33,067 bases of DNA, taken from Roseateles chitinivorans (GTDB lineage: Bacteria > Pseudomonadota > Gammaproteobacteria > Burkholderiales > Burkholderiaceae_C). Below, one piece after another: positions 1 to 10,916 of this stretch. The stretch is taken from assembly GCF_002761755.1 (NCBI RefSeq), contig NZ_PEOG01000064.1:1-33067 (forward strand), given 5' to 3'. Under the pieces are notes generated by a model, which was given only the letters and a program-made list of their open reading frames with translations, made no database searches and was not told the DNA's origin. Each line of letters starts with the position of its first letter. The stretch's first letter is position 1. A program made the translations under genes and the position numbers.

Positions 1-1401
1 CCCGCGGCGGCGCCTGCCGCCTCGGCACCCGCGGAAGCCGCCTCGGCCGCCGCCGCTCCCGCGCCCGTCCCCAACAAGGGCGATACCACCTGGATGATGG
101 TCTCCACCCTGCTGGTGATCCTGATGACCGTTCCCGGCCTGGCGCTGTTCTACGGCGGCCTGGTCCGCAGCAAGAACATGCTGTCGGTGCTGATGCAGGT
201 GATGGTGACCTTCTCGCTGATCCTGGTGCTGTGGGCCCTGTACGGCTACAGCCTGGCGTTCACCGAGGGCAACAAGTTCGTCGGCGGCCTGGACCGGCTC
301 TTCATGAAGGGCGTCTGGGACAACGCCGCGGGCACCTTCGCCAACGCCGCGACCTTCAGCAAGGGCGTGGTGATCCCGGAGATCGTCTTCGCCGCCTTCC
401 AGGCCACCTTCGCCGGCATCACCTGCTGCCTGATCGTCGGCGCCTTCGCCGAGCGCATCAAGTTCAGCGCCGTGCTGCTGTTCATGGTCCTGTGGTTCAC
501 CTTCAGCTATGCGCCGATCGCGCACATGGTCTGGTTCTGGATGGGTCCGGACGCCTACACCGCCGCCGGCGTCGTCGATGAGATGACTGGCAAGGCCGGC
601 CTGATCTGGCAGTGGGGCGCGCTGGACTTCGCCGGCGGCACCGTGGTGCACATCAACGCTGCCGTGGCCGGCATCGTCGGTGCCTTCATGGTCGGCAAGC
701 GCATCGGCTACGGCAAGGAGGCGTTCACGCCGCACAGCCTGACGCTGACGATGGTCGGTGCCTCGCTGCTGTGGGTGGGCTGGTTCGGTTTCAACGCCGG
801 CTCCGCCCTGGAAGCCAACGGCTTCGCCGCGCTGGCCTTCATCAACACCCTGTTCGCCACTGCTGCCGCGGTGCTGGCCTGGTGCGTGGGTGAAGCGCTG
901 CTCAAGGGCAAGGCCTCGATGCTGGGTGCTGCCTCGGGCGCCGTGGCCGGCCTGGTCGCGATCACGCCGGCCGCCGGCAACGTCGGCATCGGCGGTGCGC
1001 TGGTCATCGGCCTGATCGCCGGCTTCGCCTGCCTGTGGGGCGTGTCCGGCCTGAAGAAGCTGCTCGGCGCCGACGACTCGCTGGACGTGTTCGGCGTCCA
1101 CGGCGTGGGCGGCATCGTCGGCGCGCTGCTGACCGGTGTCTTCAACTCGCCCAGCCTGGGTGGCCCGTCGCTGGTCGGCGACTGGGTGACCGCGAGCATG
1201 GTGACCGCGGACGCGTACTCGATCGGCTCGCAGGTGCTGACGCAGCTCAAGGCCGTGGTGCTGACCATCGTCTGGTCGGGGGTCGTGTCGGTGATCGCCT
1301 TCAAGATCGTCGACCTGGTGATCGGTCTGCGCGTCTCCGAAGAGGAAGAGCGCGAGGGCCTGGACATCACCTCCCACGGCGAGACCGCGTACCACAAGTG
1401 A
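1..1401 (+). CDS. amtB: Ammonium transporter AmtB (5' end missing)
   Basis: The reading frame is open from the first base, so the gene starts upstream; 466 residues are visible. The first about 25 visible residues are an Ala/Pro/Ser-rich linker, as often lies between the signal peptide and the first membrane helix in Burkholderiales AmtB. The core follows with PGLALFYGGLVRSKN, FQATFAGIT, APIAHMVW and the two pore histidines in GGTVVHIN and FGVHGVGGI. About eleven hydrophobic helices are present. The end GLDITSHGETAYHK is the conserved cytosolic tail that in this family contacts GlnK, the PII protein that closes the channel when nitrogen is plentiful. The role is ammonium/ammonia conduction across the inner membrane. 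glnK would be expected upstream but lies outside the window. Identity is certain; only the start is unknown. Confidence 0.97.
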   Translation, partial: PAAAPAASAPAEAASAAAAPAPVPNKGDTTWMMVSTLLVILMTVPGLALFYGGLVRSKNMLSVLMQVMVTFSLILVLWALYGYSLAFTEGNKFVGGLDRLFMKGVWDNAAGTFANAATFSKGVVIPEIVFAAFQATFAGITCCLIVGAFAERIKFSAVLLFMVLWFTFSYAPIAHMVWFWMGPDAYTAAGVVDEMTGKAGLIWQWGALDFAGGTVVHINAAVAGIVGAFMVGKRIGYGKEAFTPHSLTLTMVGASLLWVGWFGFNAGSALEANGFAALAFINTLFATAAAVLAWCVGEALLKGKASMLGAASGAVAGLVAITPAAGNVGIGGALVIGLIAGFACLWGVSGLKKLLGADDSLDVFGVHGVGGIVGALLTGVFNSPSLGGPSLVGDWVTASMVTADAYSIGSQVLTQLKAVVLTIVWSGVVSVIAFKIVDLVIGLRVSEEEEREGLDITSHGETAYHK

Positions 1402-1430
1402 CCGCCTGATCCTCTGATCCTGCAATGACT

Positions 1431-1461
1431 GAGGCCGCCCTTCGGGGCGGCCTTCTTCATT
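1431..1461 (+). terminator. Intrinsic terminator of amtB
   Basis: A perfect 8-bp stem, GGCCGCCC (1433-1440) with GGGCGGCC (1445-1452), is closed by a TTCG tetraloop. It can be extended by an A-T and a G-T pair and is followed by TTCTTCATT. It lies 30 bases after the amtB stop. The U-tract is imperfect, but the stem plus UUCG loop is typical of rho-independent terminators. Confidence 0.85.
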
Positions 1462-1470
1462 GGCGCTCTC

Positions 1471-1476
1471 CATAAT
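1471..1476 (+). promoter_or_regulatory. Candidate -10 hexamer, leaderless lysR
   Basis: CATAAT matches five of six bases of the sigma-70 -10 consensus and ends 8 bases before the ATG of the LysR gene. Transcription would begin at or next to the A of the start codon. No Shine-Dalgarno sequence fits in the gap and no good -35 box is seen, so this is a candidate only. Confidence 0.4.
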
Positions 1477-1484
1477 CCGCCGCC

Positions 1485-2417
1485 ATGAACCTCCGCTTTG
1501 TCGAAGCCTTCCACTGGGCCGCCTCGCTGCGCAGCGTCACCCGCGCGGCGGAGAAGCTGCACATCACGCAGTCCGCGCTGTCCAGCCGCATCGCGTCGCT
1601 GGAGGAGGAACTCGGCGTGGTGCTGCTGGACCGACGCGACAAGCAGTTCCGGCTCACCGTCGCCGGCCAGCGCTTCCAGACGCTGGCGCAGCGCCTGCTC
1701 GAGGTGCAGCGCCAGGTGAAGGAGGAGATGGGCGGCACCGGCGGCGCCGGCCGGCCGGTGGTGCTGCGCATCGGGGCCATCGAGTCGGTGGTGCACAGCT
1801 GGCTGACCGGCTGGCTGCAGGAGATGCGGGCGGCGAATCCGGACTTCGAGCTCGAGCTGACGGTGGAAACCTCGCCGGTGCTGGTGGACCAGGTGCGTCG
1901 CGGCGCGCAGGACCTGGTGTTCGCGGCGATCCCTGCCGCCGATGCCGGCGGCGTGCGCACGCGGGCGATGGCCCCGATGGCGATGGGCTTCGTCGGCCGG
2001 GCCGACCTGCACACCAAGCGGCGCTACGGCCTCTCCGACCTGGCGGGCCACGACCTGCTGACCTTCCAGCGCGGCTCCCAGCCGCACCAGGCGCTGTTGC
2101 AGATGTTCCAGGAGTCGGGCCTGCCGCTGCCGCGGGTGCATGCGATCTCGTCGATCTCCGCGATGGTCCAGCTGGTGGAGGGCGGCTTCGGCATCGCGAC
2201 GCTGCCGGTGGCGGTCGCCGAGCAACTGGCGAAGCGGCTCTCGCTGCGCGTGCTGCGCAGTGACACCGAGCTCGTGCCGCTGCCCTTGCACGCGAGCTAC
2301 CGGGAGGATCCCAGCTCGCAGCTCACCGAGTCGGTGCTCGAGTCGGCGCTCGACCATGTCGCCCGCCAGCGGCCGTCCGGGAAATCCCGCATGGCATCGG
2401 GCTCGTCGCGACGCTAA
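1485..2417 (+). CDS. LysR-family transcriptional regulator
   Basis: A 310-residue protein of normal LysR length. Residues 1-60 form the winged helix-turn-helix (AAEKLHITQSALSSRIASLE, then LLDRRDKQFRLTVAG). A linker helix and a two-lobed effector domain (about 95-300) follow. It stands directly upstream of the DUF1445, MFS and 5-oxoprolinase genes in the same orientation, so it is their likely regulator. A palindrome with LysR-box geometry lies just after its stop at 2435-2455. The effector is unknown; 5-oxoproline or D-glutamate would fit the context, which is inference. The start is the ATG 8 bases after a -10-like CATAAT; no Shine-Dalgarno is visible. Confidence 0.93.
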   Translation: MNLRFVEAFHWAASLRSVTRAAEKLHITQSALSSRIASLEEELGVVLLDRRDKQFRLTVAGQRFQTLAQRLLEVQRQVKEEMGGTGGAGRPVVLRIGAIESVVHSWLTGWLQEMRAANPDFELELTVETSPVLVDQVRRGAQDLVFAAIPAADAGGVRTRAMAPMAMGFVGRADLHTKRRYGLSDLAGHDLLTFQRGSQPHQALLQMFQESGLPLPRVHAISSISAMVQLVEGGFGIATLPVAVAEQLAKRLSLRVLRSDTELVPLPLHASYREDPSSQLTESVLESALDHVARQRPSGKSRMASGSSRR

Positions 2418-2434
2418 GCGGAATCGCTGCTGGC

Positions 2435-2455
2435 CTCATCGAAAAAATCGATGAG
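2435..2455. promoter_or_regulatory. Candidate LysR operator (T-N11-A palindrome)
   Basis: A perfect inverted repeat, CTCATCGA (2435-2442) and TCGATGAG (2448-2455), is separated by five A residues. Its core fits the LysR-type T-N11-A rule (T at 2439, A at 2451). It lies in the gap between the LysR gene and the DUF1445 gene, centred about 67 bases before the inferred transcription start, which is the usual place for a LysR recognition site. Confidence 0.6.
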
Positions 2456-2474
2456 CCGACGCGCAAAATTTCCA

Positions 2475-2505
2475 TTGGATCGAGCGGGTGGGCGACTCCC
2501 ACAAT
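2475..2505 (+). promoter_or_regulatory. Candidate promoter of the oxoproline genes
   Basis: TTGGAT (2475-2480) could serve as -35 and CACAAT (2500-2505) as -10, with a long 19-base spacer. A weak promoter of this kind is typical of activator-dependent LysR targets. It is preceded by an A/T-rich patch that stands out in this G+C-rich region. Transcription would start near 2512. Confidence 0.4.
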
Positions 2506-2540
2506 GCGTCGCATCGCCCGACAGCCTTCGCGATCCCGCC

Positions 2541-3374
2541 ATGAACCTGCCGACCACCCGCCTCGATTCCGCCGCCGATGTCCCCGTCCTGGATGCCGCG
2601 TCCAGCGCGCTCGATGTGCGGCTCGCCGCGCGCCATGGCGGCTTCAGCGGCCACACCAGCGGCCTGGCCAGCGAGCACGTGCAGGCCAATCTGGCGATCC
2701 TGCCGGCGGACCTGGCCGAGGACTTCCGCCGCTACTGCGCGCTGAACCCGCAGGCCTGCCCGCTGCTCGGCGTGAGCGAGCCGGGCGATCCGACGCTGAC
2801 CGCGCTGGGCGCCGACCTGGACCTGCGCACCGACCTGCCGCGCTACCGCGTCTGGCGGGACGGCGAGCTGGTCGATGAGCCCGTCGACATCGCGCGCTGG
2901 TGGCGCGACGACCTGGTCGCCTTCGTCATCGGCTGCTCCTTCTCCTTCGAGCATGCGCTGCTGGCCGAGGGCATCCCGCTGCGCCATGTCGAGCAGGGCC
3001 GCAATGTCGCGATGTACCGCACCAGCATCGAGACGGCACCGGCGGGGGTGTTCCGCGGGCCGACCGTGGTGTCGATGCGGCCGCTGACCGCCGCCGACGC
3101 GATCCGCGCGGTGCAGATCACCTCGCGCCTGCCGCAGGTGCATGGCGCGCCGTTGCACCTGGGCGATCCGTCGCGCATCGGCATCCGCGACCTGGCGACG
3201 CCGGACTATGGCGACGCCGTCGATGTCCGCGACGGCGAACTGCCGGTGTTCTGGGCCTGCGGCGTCACGCCGCAGTCAGCGATCGCGACGGCGCGGCCGC
3301 CGTTCTGCATCACCCATGCGCCGGGGCACATGCTGGTCACCGATCTCCTGAATCGGGCGCTGCTCGCGGCCTGA
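2541..3374 (+). CDS. D-glutamate cyclase-like / DUF1445 (YcsI) protein
   Basis: A 277-residue protein matching the DUF1445 family (often labelled putative hydro-lyase) over its whole length. Visible blocks include SGLASEHVQANLAILP, DLRTDLPRYRVWRDGEL, FVIGCSFSFEHALL, EQGRNVAMYRT, VSMRPL, HGAPLHLGDPSRIGI, VFWACGVTPQ and ITHAPGHM. The related domain of mammalian DGLUCY cyclises D-glutamate to 5-oxo-D-proline. In Bacillus subtilis the homologue ycsI sits among the 5-oxoprolinase genes pxpABC. Here it precedes an MFS carrier and a 5-oxoprolinase, so a role in D-glutamate or 5-oxoproline metabolism is likely. The bacterial enzyme's exact reaction is, to my knowledge, not established. The ATG at 2541 is chosen because the family begins there; the frame is open 30 codons further upstream but that part is not conserved-looking. 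Confidence 0.88.
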   Translation: MNLPTTRLDSAADVPVLDAASSALDVRLAARHGGFSGHTSGLASEHVQANLAILPADLAEDFRRYCALNPQACPLLGVSEPGDPTLTALGADLDLRTDLPRYRVWRDGELVDEPVDIARWWRDDLVAFVIGCSFSFEHALLAEGIPLRHVEQGRNVAMYRTSIETAPAGVFRGPTVVSMRPLTAADAIRAVQITSRLPQVHGAPLHLGDPSRIGIRDLATPDYGDAVDVRDGELPVFWACGVTPQSAIATARPPFCITHAPGHMLVTDLLNRALLAA

Positions 3375-3413
3375 GGCCCGCGCCGCGCCCCGTCGTTTCC
3401 GCAGTACCGTCCC

Positions 3414-3479
3414 GGCCGCCGAGCGCTTCGCGTGCGAGGCGGCGGCCGTCTCCGTCCCCCGCCGGCGCGCGTCGCCGGC
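3414..3479 (+). other. Two intercistronic hairpins
   Basis: In the 124-base gap before the MFS gene, GGCCGCC (3414-3420) can pair with GGCGGCC (3441-3447), and GCCGGCG (3461-3467) pairs with CGCCGGC (3473-3479) over a 5-base loop. Neither is followed by a T-run. They may stabilise or process the mRNA, or partly separate expression of the flanking genes. High G+C content makes chance hairpins fairly common. Confidence 0.35.
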
Positions 3480-3498
3480 ACCGAAGAAAGACGACACC

Positions 3499-4737
3499 AT
3501 GTGGCTCCGAGATACCACGCCCCCCGAGCGGCGCACGCTGACCGCCACCTTCGCCGGCTACGCCGTCGACGGCTTCGACTACATGATCTACACCTTCCTC
3601 ATCCCGACCCTGATCGCGGCCTGGGGCATGAGCAAGGGCCAGGCCGGCGCGATCGCCACCGGCGCGCTGCTGACCTCGGCCGTCGGCGGCTGGGCGGCGG
3701 GCGTGCTCGCCGACCGCTTCGGTCGGGTGCGCGTGCTGCAGTGGACGGTGCTGTGGTTCGCGCTGTTCACCTTCCTCAGCGGCTTCACCACCTCCTTCGA
3801 GCAGCTCTTCTTCACCCGCGCGATGCAGGGCTTCGGCATGGGCGGCGAGTGGGCGGTCGGCTCGGTGCTGATCGCCGAGACGATCCAGGCCAGGCATCGC
3901 GGCAAGGCGGCCGGCCTGGTGCAGAGCAGCTGGGCCATCGGCTGGGCCGCCTCGGCGCTGGCGTTCTGGGGGCTGTACTCGGTGCTGCCGCCGGAGACCG
4001 CGTGGAAGGTGCTGTTCTGGATCGGCATCCTGCCCGCGCTGCTGATCCTCTACATCCGCCGCAACCTCGACGAACCGCCGGTCTACCTGGCCGAGCAGGC
4101 CCGCGCCAAGGCACGCGGCCAGCGCGCCAATTTCCTGCGCATCTTCTCGCCCGAACTGCTGCGCAACACGGTGCTGGCGAGCCTGCTGGCCACCGGCATG
4201 CAGGGCGCCTACTACTCGGTGACCACCTGGCTGCCGACCTTCCTCAAGACCGAGCGGCAGCTCTCGGTGCTGGGCACCAGCGGCTACCTGCTGGTGCTGA
4301 TCGCCGGCTCCTTCGCCGGCTACCTGACGAGTGCCTGGCTCTGCGACGCGATCGGGCGGCGCCGCTGCTTCATGTTGTTCGCGCTGATGGGCGGCGTGCT
4401 GGTGCTGGCCTACACCCAGATGCCGATCACCGACGCGATGATGCTGGTGCTGGGCTTCCCGCTGGGCTTCTTCCTGTCGGGCATCTTCTCCGGCATGGGC
4501 GCCTTCCTGGCCGAGCTCTTTCCCAGCGATGTGCGCGGCTCCGGCCAGGGCTTTTGCTACAACATCGGACGCGCGCTCGGCGCCGCCTGCCCCGCGTTGA
4601 TCGGCCACTTCAGCACCCAGCATCCGCTGGGGCAGACGCTGGGCTGGATGGCGGCGCTGTGCTACGGCCTGGTGATCCTGGCGGCGCTGGCGCTGCCGGA
4701 AACGCGGGGCCGCGAGCTCGCCCCCGCCGCCGCCTGA
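3499..4737 (+). CDS. MFS transporter, sugar-acid/carboxylate type
   Basis: A 412-residue, twelve-helix major facilitator protein. The first loop carries the motif A variant DRFGRVRVL; helix 1 has GYAVDGFDYMIYTFLIPTL; and GFGMGGEWAVGSVLIAE is the helix-4 motif of the metabolite:H+, aromatic-acid:H+ and sialate:H+ symporter subfamilies. A charged central loop (about 180-215) and a second half with AELFPSDVRGSGQGFCYNIGR follow. It sits between the DUF1445 and 5-oxoprolinase genes, so uptake of 5-oxoproline or D-glutamate is a reasonable inference; the substrate cannot be read from the sequence. A purine-rich GAAGAAAGAC before the ATG is the likely ribosome site. Confidence 0.9.
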   Translation: MWLRDTTPPERRTLTATFAGYAVDGFDYMIYTFLIPTLIAAWGMSKGQAGAIATGALLTSAVGGWAAGVLADRFGRVRVLQWTVLWFALFTFLSGFTTSFEQLFFTRAMQGFGMGGEWAVGSVLIAETIQARHRGKAAGLVQSSWAIGWAASALAFWGLYSVLPPETAWKVLFWIGILPALLILYIRRNLDEPPVYLAEQARAKARGQRANFLRIFSPELLRNTVLASLLATGMQGAYYSVTTWLPTFLKTERQLSVLGTSGYLLVLIAGSFAGYLTSAWLCDAIGRRRCFMLFALMGGVLVLAYTQMPITDAMMLVLGFPLGFFLSGIFSGMGAFLAELFPSDVRGSGQGFCYNIGRALGAACPALIGHFSTQHPLGQTLGWMAALCYGLVILAALALPETRGRELAPAAA

Positions 4738-4811
4738 CCGCTCGACCCTTTCGAATCACGAGCGCCCGGTGCCGAATGCCGGACGCTTGAACGGACCTCC
4801 TGGACCTCACG

Positions 4812-8459
<3,648 letters not shown>

Positions 8460-8504
8460 GGTCTCCCCTTGAGATGGGGCGGACGGCCCCCATGTGGGCG
8501 TGCC

Positions 8505-8510
8505 TAGAAT
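8505..8510 (+). promoter_or_regulatory. Candidate -10 element of gshA
   Basis: TAGAAT matches five of six positions of the -10 consensus and lies 40 bases before the gshA start. No convincing -35 box is found 16-19 bases upstream, where the sequence is G/C-rich. It suggests gshA has its own promoter as well as possible read-through from oplA. Confidence 0.4.
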
Positions 8511-8550
8511 CGGAAGACCCGCCCCACAGGCTGTCCAGGCGCCGCCCATC

Positions 8551-9846
8551 ATGGTCCCTCATCTCATCACCGCCCTGACCGGGCCCATCAATGAACTGGA
8601 GCAGCGCGTGCTCGAGTCGATGCCGGCGATCGAACGCTGGTTCCGGCTGGAGTGGATGGAGCACACGCCGCCCTTCTACAGCTCGGTCGACCTGCGCAAT
8701 GCCGGCTTCAAGCTGGCGCCGGTGGACACCAACCTGTTCCCGGGCGGCTTCAACAACCTGACGCCCGAGATGCTGCCGCTGGCCGTCCAGGCGGCGATGG
8801 CGGCGATCGAGAAGATCTGCCCCGAGGCCAAGAACCTGCTGCTCGTGCCCGAGGCGAAGAATCGCGGCAGCTTCTACCTGTCCAACCTCGCGACGCTGGT
8901 GCGCATCTTCTCGATGGCCGGCCTGAACGTGCGGCTGGGCTCGCTGGACGAGTCGATCAAGGAGCCGACCACCGTCGCGCTGCCCGACGGCAGCGCGCTG
9001 ACGCTGGAGCCGCTGGTGCGCCAGCGCTCGCGGCTGATGCTCAAGGACTTCGATCCCTGCACCATCCTGCTGAACGACGACCTGTCGTCCGGCATCCCGG
9101 ACCTGCTGACCCATCTGCACGAGCAGTACCTGCTGCCGCCGCTGCACGCCGGCTGGGCGCAGCGCCGCAAGAGCCAGCACTTCCGCGCCTACGAGGAGGT
9201 GTCCAAGAAGTTCGCCAAGCTGCTGGGCATGGACCCGTGGCTGATCTATCCGCATTCGGTCGCGGTCGACGGCCTGGACTTCAACACCGGCGCCGGCCTG
9301 GACGCGCTGCAGGCGCAGGTGGACGCGACGTTGACCCGCACCCGCCGCAAGTACAAGGAATACGGCATCAACGAGAAGCCCTTTGTCGTGGTGAAGCCCG
9401 ACGCCGGCACCCACGGCCTGGGCGTGATGACCATCCGCGACGCCAAGGACCTCGAGGCGCTGGCGATCAAGGCGCGCGAGAAGCTGGCGAAGCTGCAGGG
9501 CGTGCCCGCGCTGTCGCAGGTGCTGGTGCAGGAGGGTGTGGCCACGCATGAGCGCATCCACGAGGCGGTGGCCGAGCCGGTGGTCTACATGATGGACCGC
9601 TATGTCGTCGGCGGCTTCTACCGCGTGCATGCGGACCGGGCCGAGGATGAGAACCTGAACGCGCCGGGCTCGAGCTTCGTGCCGCTGGCCTTCGCCCATT
9701 CGTCCCACCTGCCGGCGCCCGGCGAGAAGCCCGGCGCCAGCGCGCCCAACCGCTTCTACATGTATGGCGTGATCGGCCGCCTGGCGATGCTGGCGGCGAG
9801 CTACGAGCTCGAGACCACCGATCCGGACGCCGAGGACTACGCCTGA
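8551..9846 (+). CDS. gshA: Glutamate-cysteine ligase, ferrooxidans-type GshA
   Basis: A 431-residue protein matching the GshA family first described in Acidithiobacillus ferrooxidans and common in beta-proteobacteria, unrelated in sequence to E. coli GshA. It makes gamma-glutamylcysteine from glutamate, cysteine and ATP, the first step of glutathione synthesis. Conserved-looking blocks are PPFYSSVDLRNAGFKLAPVD, NLFPGGFNNL, PEAKNRGSFYLSNL and VVKPDAGTHGLGVMTI (about 280-295), an ATP-binding glycine-rich segment. The ATG at 8551 gives the usual family N-terminus; the frame is open 19 codons upstream, but that part overlaps the candidate -10 and looks non-coding. The gene converges on the LysR gene to its right and overlaps it by 10 bases. 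Its partner gshB lies about 7.5 kb downstream. Confidence 0.95.
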   Translation: MVPHLITALTGPINELEQRVLESMPAIERWFRLEWMEHTPPFYSSVDLRNAGFKLAPVDTNLFPGGFNNLTPEMLPLAVQAAMAAIEKICPEAKNLLLVPEAKNRGSFYLSNLATLVRIFSMAGLNVRLGSLDESIKEPTTVALPDGSALTLEPLVRQRSRLMLKDFDPCTILLNDDLSSGIPDLLTHLHEQYLLPPLHAGWAQRRKSQHFRAYEEVSKKFAKLLGMDPWLIYPHSVAVDGLDFNTGAGLDALQAQVDATLTRTRRKYKEYGINEKPFVVVKPDAGTHGLGVMTIRDAKDLEALAIKAREKLAKLQGVPALSQVLVQEGVATHERIHEAVAEPVVYMMDRYVVGGFYRVHADRAEDENLNAPGSSFVPLAFAHSSHLPAPGEKPGASAPNRFYMYGVIGRLAMLAASYELETTDPDAEDYA

Positions 9847-10811
9847 GCGCCGGCCGCGCCGCCCTCCGGGCGCGCGGCCTCCACCAGCAGCTGCTTGAAG
9901 CGGTCGACCGCCTCGCCCTGCGTGTCCGGCAGGTGCCAGGCGCTCATCGGCCCCAGGCCCAGGTCGACCGCATGCGGCAGCATGACGACCACGCCCCGCT
10001 TGGCCGCGGCCACCGCCATGTCGTGGGTCATCACCGCGACCAGCGGCATCTCGCGCATCAGGCTCAGCGCCAGCATCGCGTCGCCGCTCTCGATCAGGTC
10101 GGTCGGCGGCGCCAGCCCCATCTCCTGCCAGAGCCGGTCCATCAGCAGGCGGGTGCGCGTGCCGGGCAACTGCCAGATCCAACGCTGACGGCTCAGCACT
10201 TCCCAGCTCAGCTTGGGCGTGCGCGCCAGCGGATGCTGCGCGCTCATCGTCAGCACCTCCGGCTGCGGCGCCAGGGCCACCCGCGCCAGGCCGAGCGGCT
10301 CGTCCTGCGACATCGCCCGGGCGACCACCAGGTCCAGCGTGCCCGCCTGCAATTCGGTGAAGAGCGAGCGCAGCGCATGGGTGCGCACGCTCACCGTGAC
10401 GCCGGGGTTCTCGCGTTTCATCGCGGTGATCGCGATGGGCAACAAGCGTGCGAGCGCGGCGTTGGTCGCACCGATGCGCACCTCGCCGGACGCGCCGCGC
10501 ACCATCGTGGCCACATCGCCGGCGGCCCGCTGCAGATCGGCGTCCAGCTTGCCCGCCAGCACCAGCAGCCGCCGCCCCAGCGGCGTCGGCTGCATGTTGC
10601 GTCCGCGCCGCACGAACAGGGTTTGTCCCAGCCCCTGCTCCAACTCCGCCAGCGTCTTGCTCACCGCGGGCTGGGTGACATGCAGCAGATCGGCGGCGGC
10701 GCTGATGTTGCCGGTGTCGTGGAGCGCCAGCAGCACCCGCGCATGCCGCAGCGACATGCGCCGCATGACGAAGTGTTCGGCGGCTTCGGGGGAGGTCGAT
10801 GACGCGTTCAT
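9837..10811 (-). CDS. LysR-family regulator, GbpR/PcaQ-like
   Basis: A 324-residue LysR protein read from the ATG at 10811; a TTG two codons earlier and ATGs at 10766 and 10757 are alternatives. The last two would give an N-terminus closer to the family norm (MSLRHARVLLALHDTG). The helix-turn-helix is ISAAADLLHVTQPAVSKTLAELE, followed by FVRRGRNMQPTPLG. The effector domain resembles the GbpR/PcaQ branch, members of which often control sugar or aromatic-acid uptake; this is recalled similarity, not a search result. It is divergent from the TonB-dependent receptor gene, 105 bases away, and is its likely regulator. Its TAG stop lies inside the last codons of gshA (10-base convergent overlap). 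No clear Shine-Dalgarno marks the start. Confidence 0.9.
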   Translation of the reverse strand: MNASSTSPEAAEHFVMRRMSLRHARVLLALHDTGNISAAADLLHVTQPAVSKTLAELEQGLGQTLFVRRGRNMQPTPLGRRLLVLAGKLDADLQRAAGDVATMVRGASGEVRIGATNAALARLLPIAITAMKRENPGVTVSVRTHALRSLFTELQAGTLDLVVARAMSQDEPLGLARVALAPQPEVLTMSAQHPLARTPKLSWEVLSRQRWIWQLPGTRTRLLMDRLWQEMGLAPPTDLIESGDAMLALSLMREMPLVAVMTHDMAVAAAKRGVVVMLPHAVDLGLGPMSAWHLPDTQGEAVDRFKQLLVEAARPEGGAAGAQA

Positions 10812-10824
10812 AACCAAAGGTTCA
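10811..10824. promoter_or_regulatory. Small palindrome at the LysR/TonB-receptor divergence
   Basis: AACC (10812-10815) and GGTT (10819-10822) form a short inverted repeat around AAA, in the A/T-richest part of the divergent gap and overlapping the upstream ATG chosen for the LysR gene. If the real start is the ATG at 10766, this would be a promoter-proximal regulator site. T-to-A spacing is 12, not the ideal 11. Confidence 0.25.
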
Positions 10825-10901
10825 CAAGTCCATCACAAAGCATCATGGGCCGTGGGGAACCGCTCCTTACCGTGACGCTCGCCTCCCCCGAGTCTTGTCA
10901 C

Positions 10902-10906
10902 AGGAG
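10902..10906 (+). promoter_or_regulatory. Ribosome binding site of the TonB receptor
   Basis: AGGAG lies 10 bases before the ATG at 10917. It decides this start over an upstream in-frame ATG at 10845, which would put 24 unlikely residues before the signal peptide. Confidence 0.7.
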
Positions 10907-10916
10907 TGATTTCCAC

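Noticed and set aside
2451..2540. A 30-codon upstream extension of the DUF1445 gene
   Set aside because: It overlaps the LysR box edge and promoter candidate and lacks family similarity; the ATG at 2541 fits the family.
8461..8500. CCCC/GGGG and GCCC/GGGC mini-stems after oplA as a terminator
   Set aside because: Stems are only 4 bp, there is no T-run, and such stems are frequent by chance at this G+C content.
8469..8510. TTGAGA (8469) paired with TAGAAT (8505) as the gshA promoter
   Set aside because: The spacer would be 30 bases, far beyond the 16-19 needed for sigma-70.
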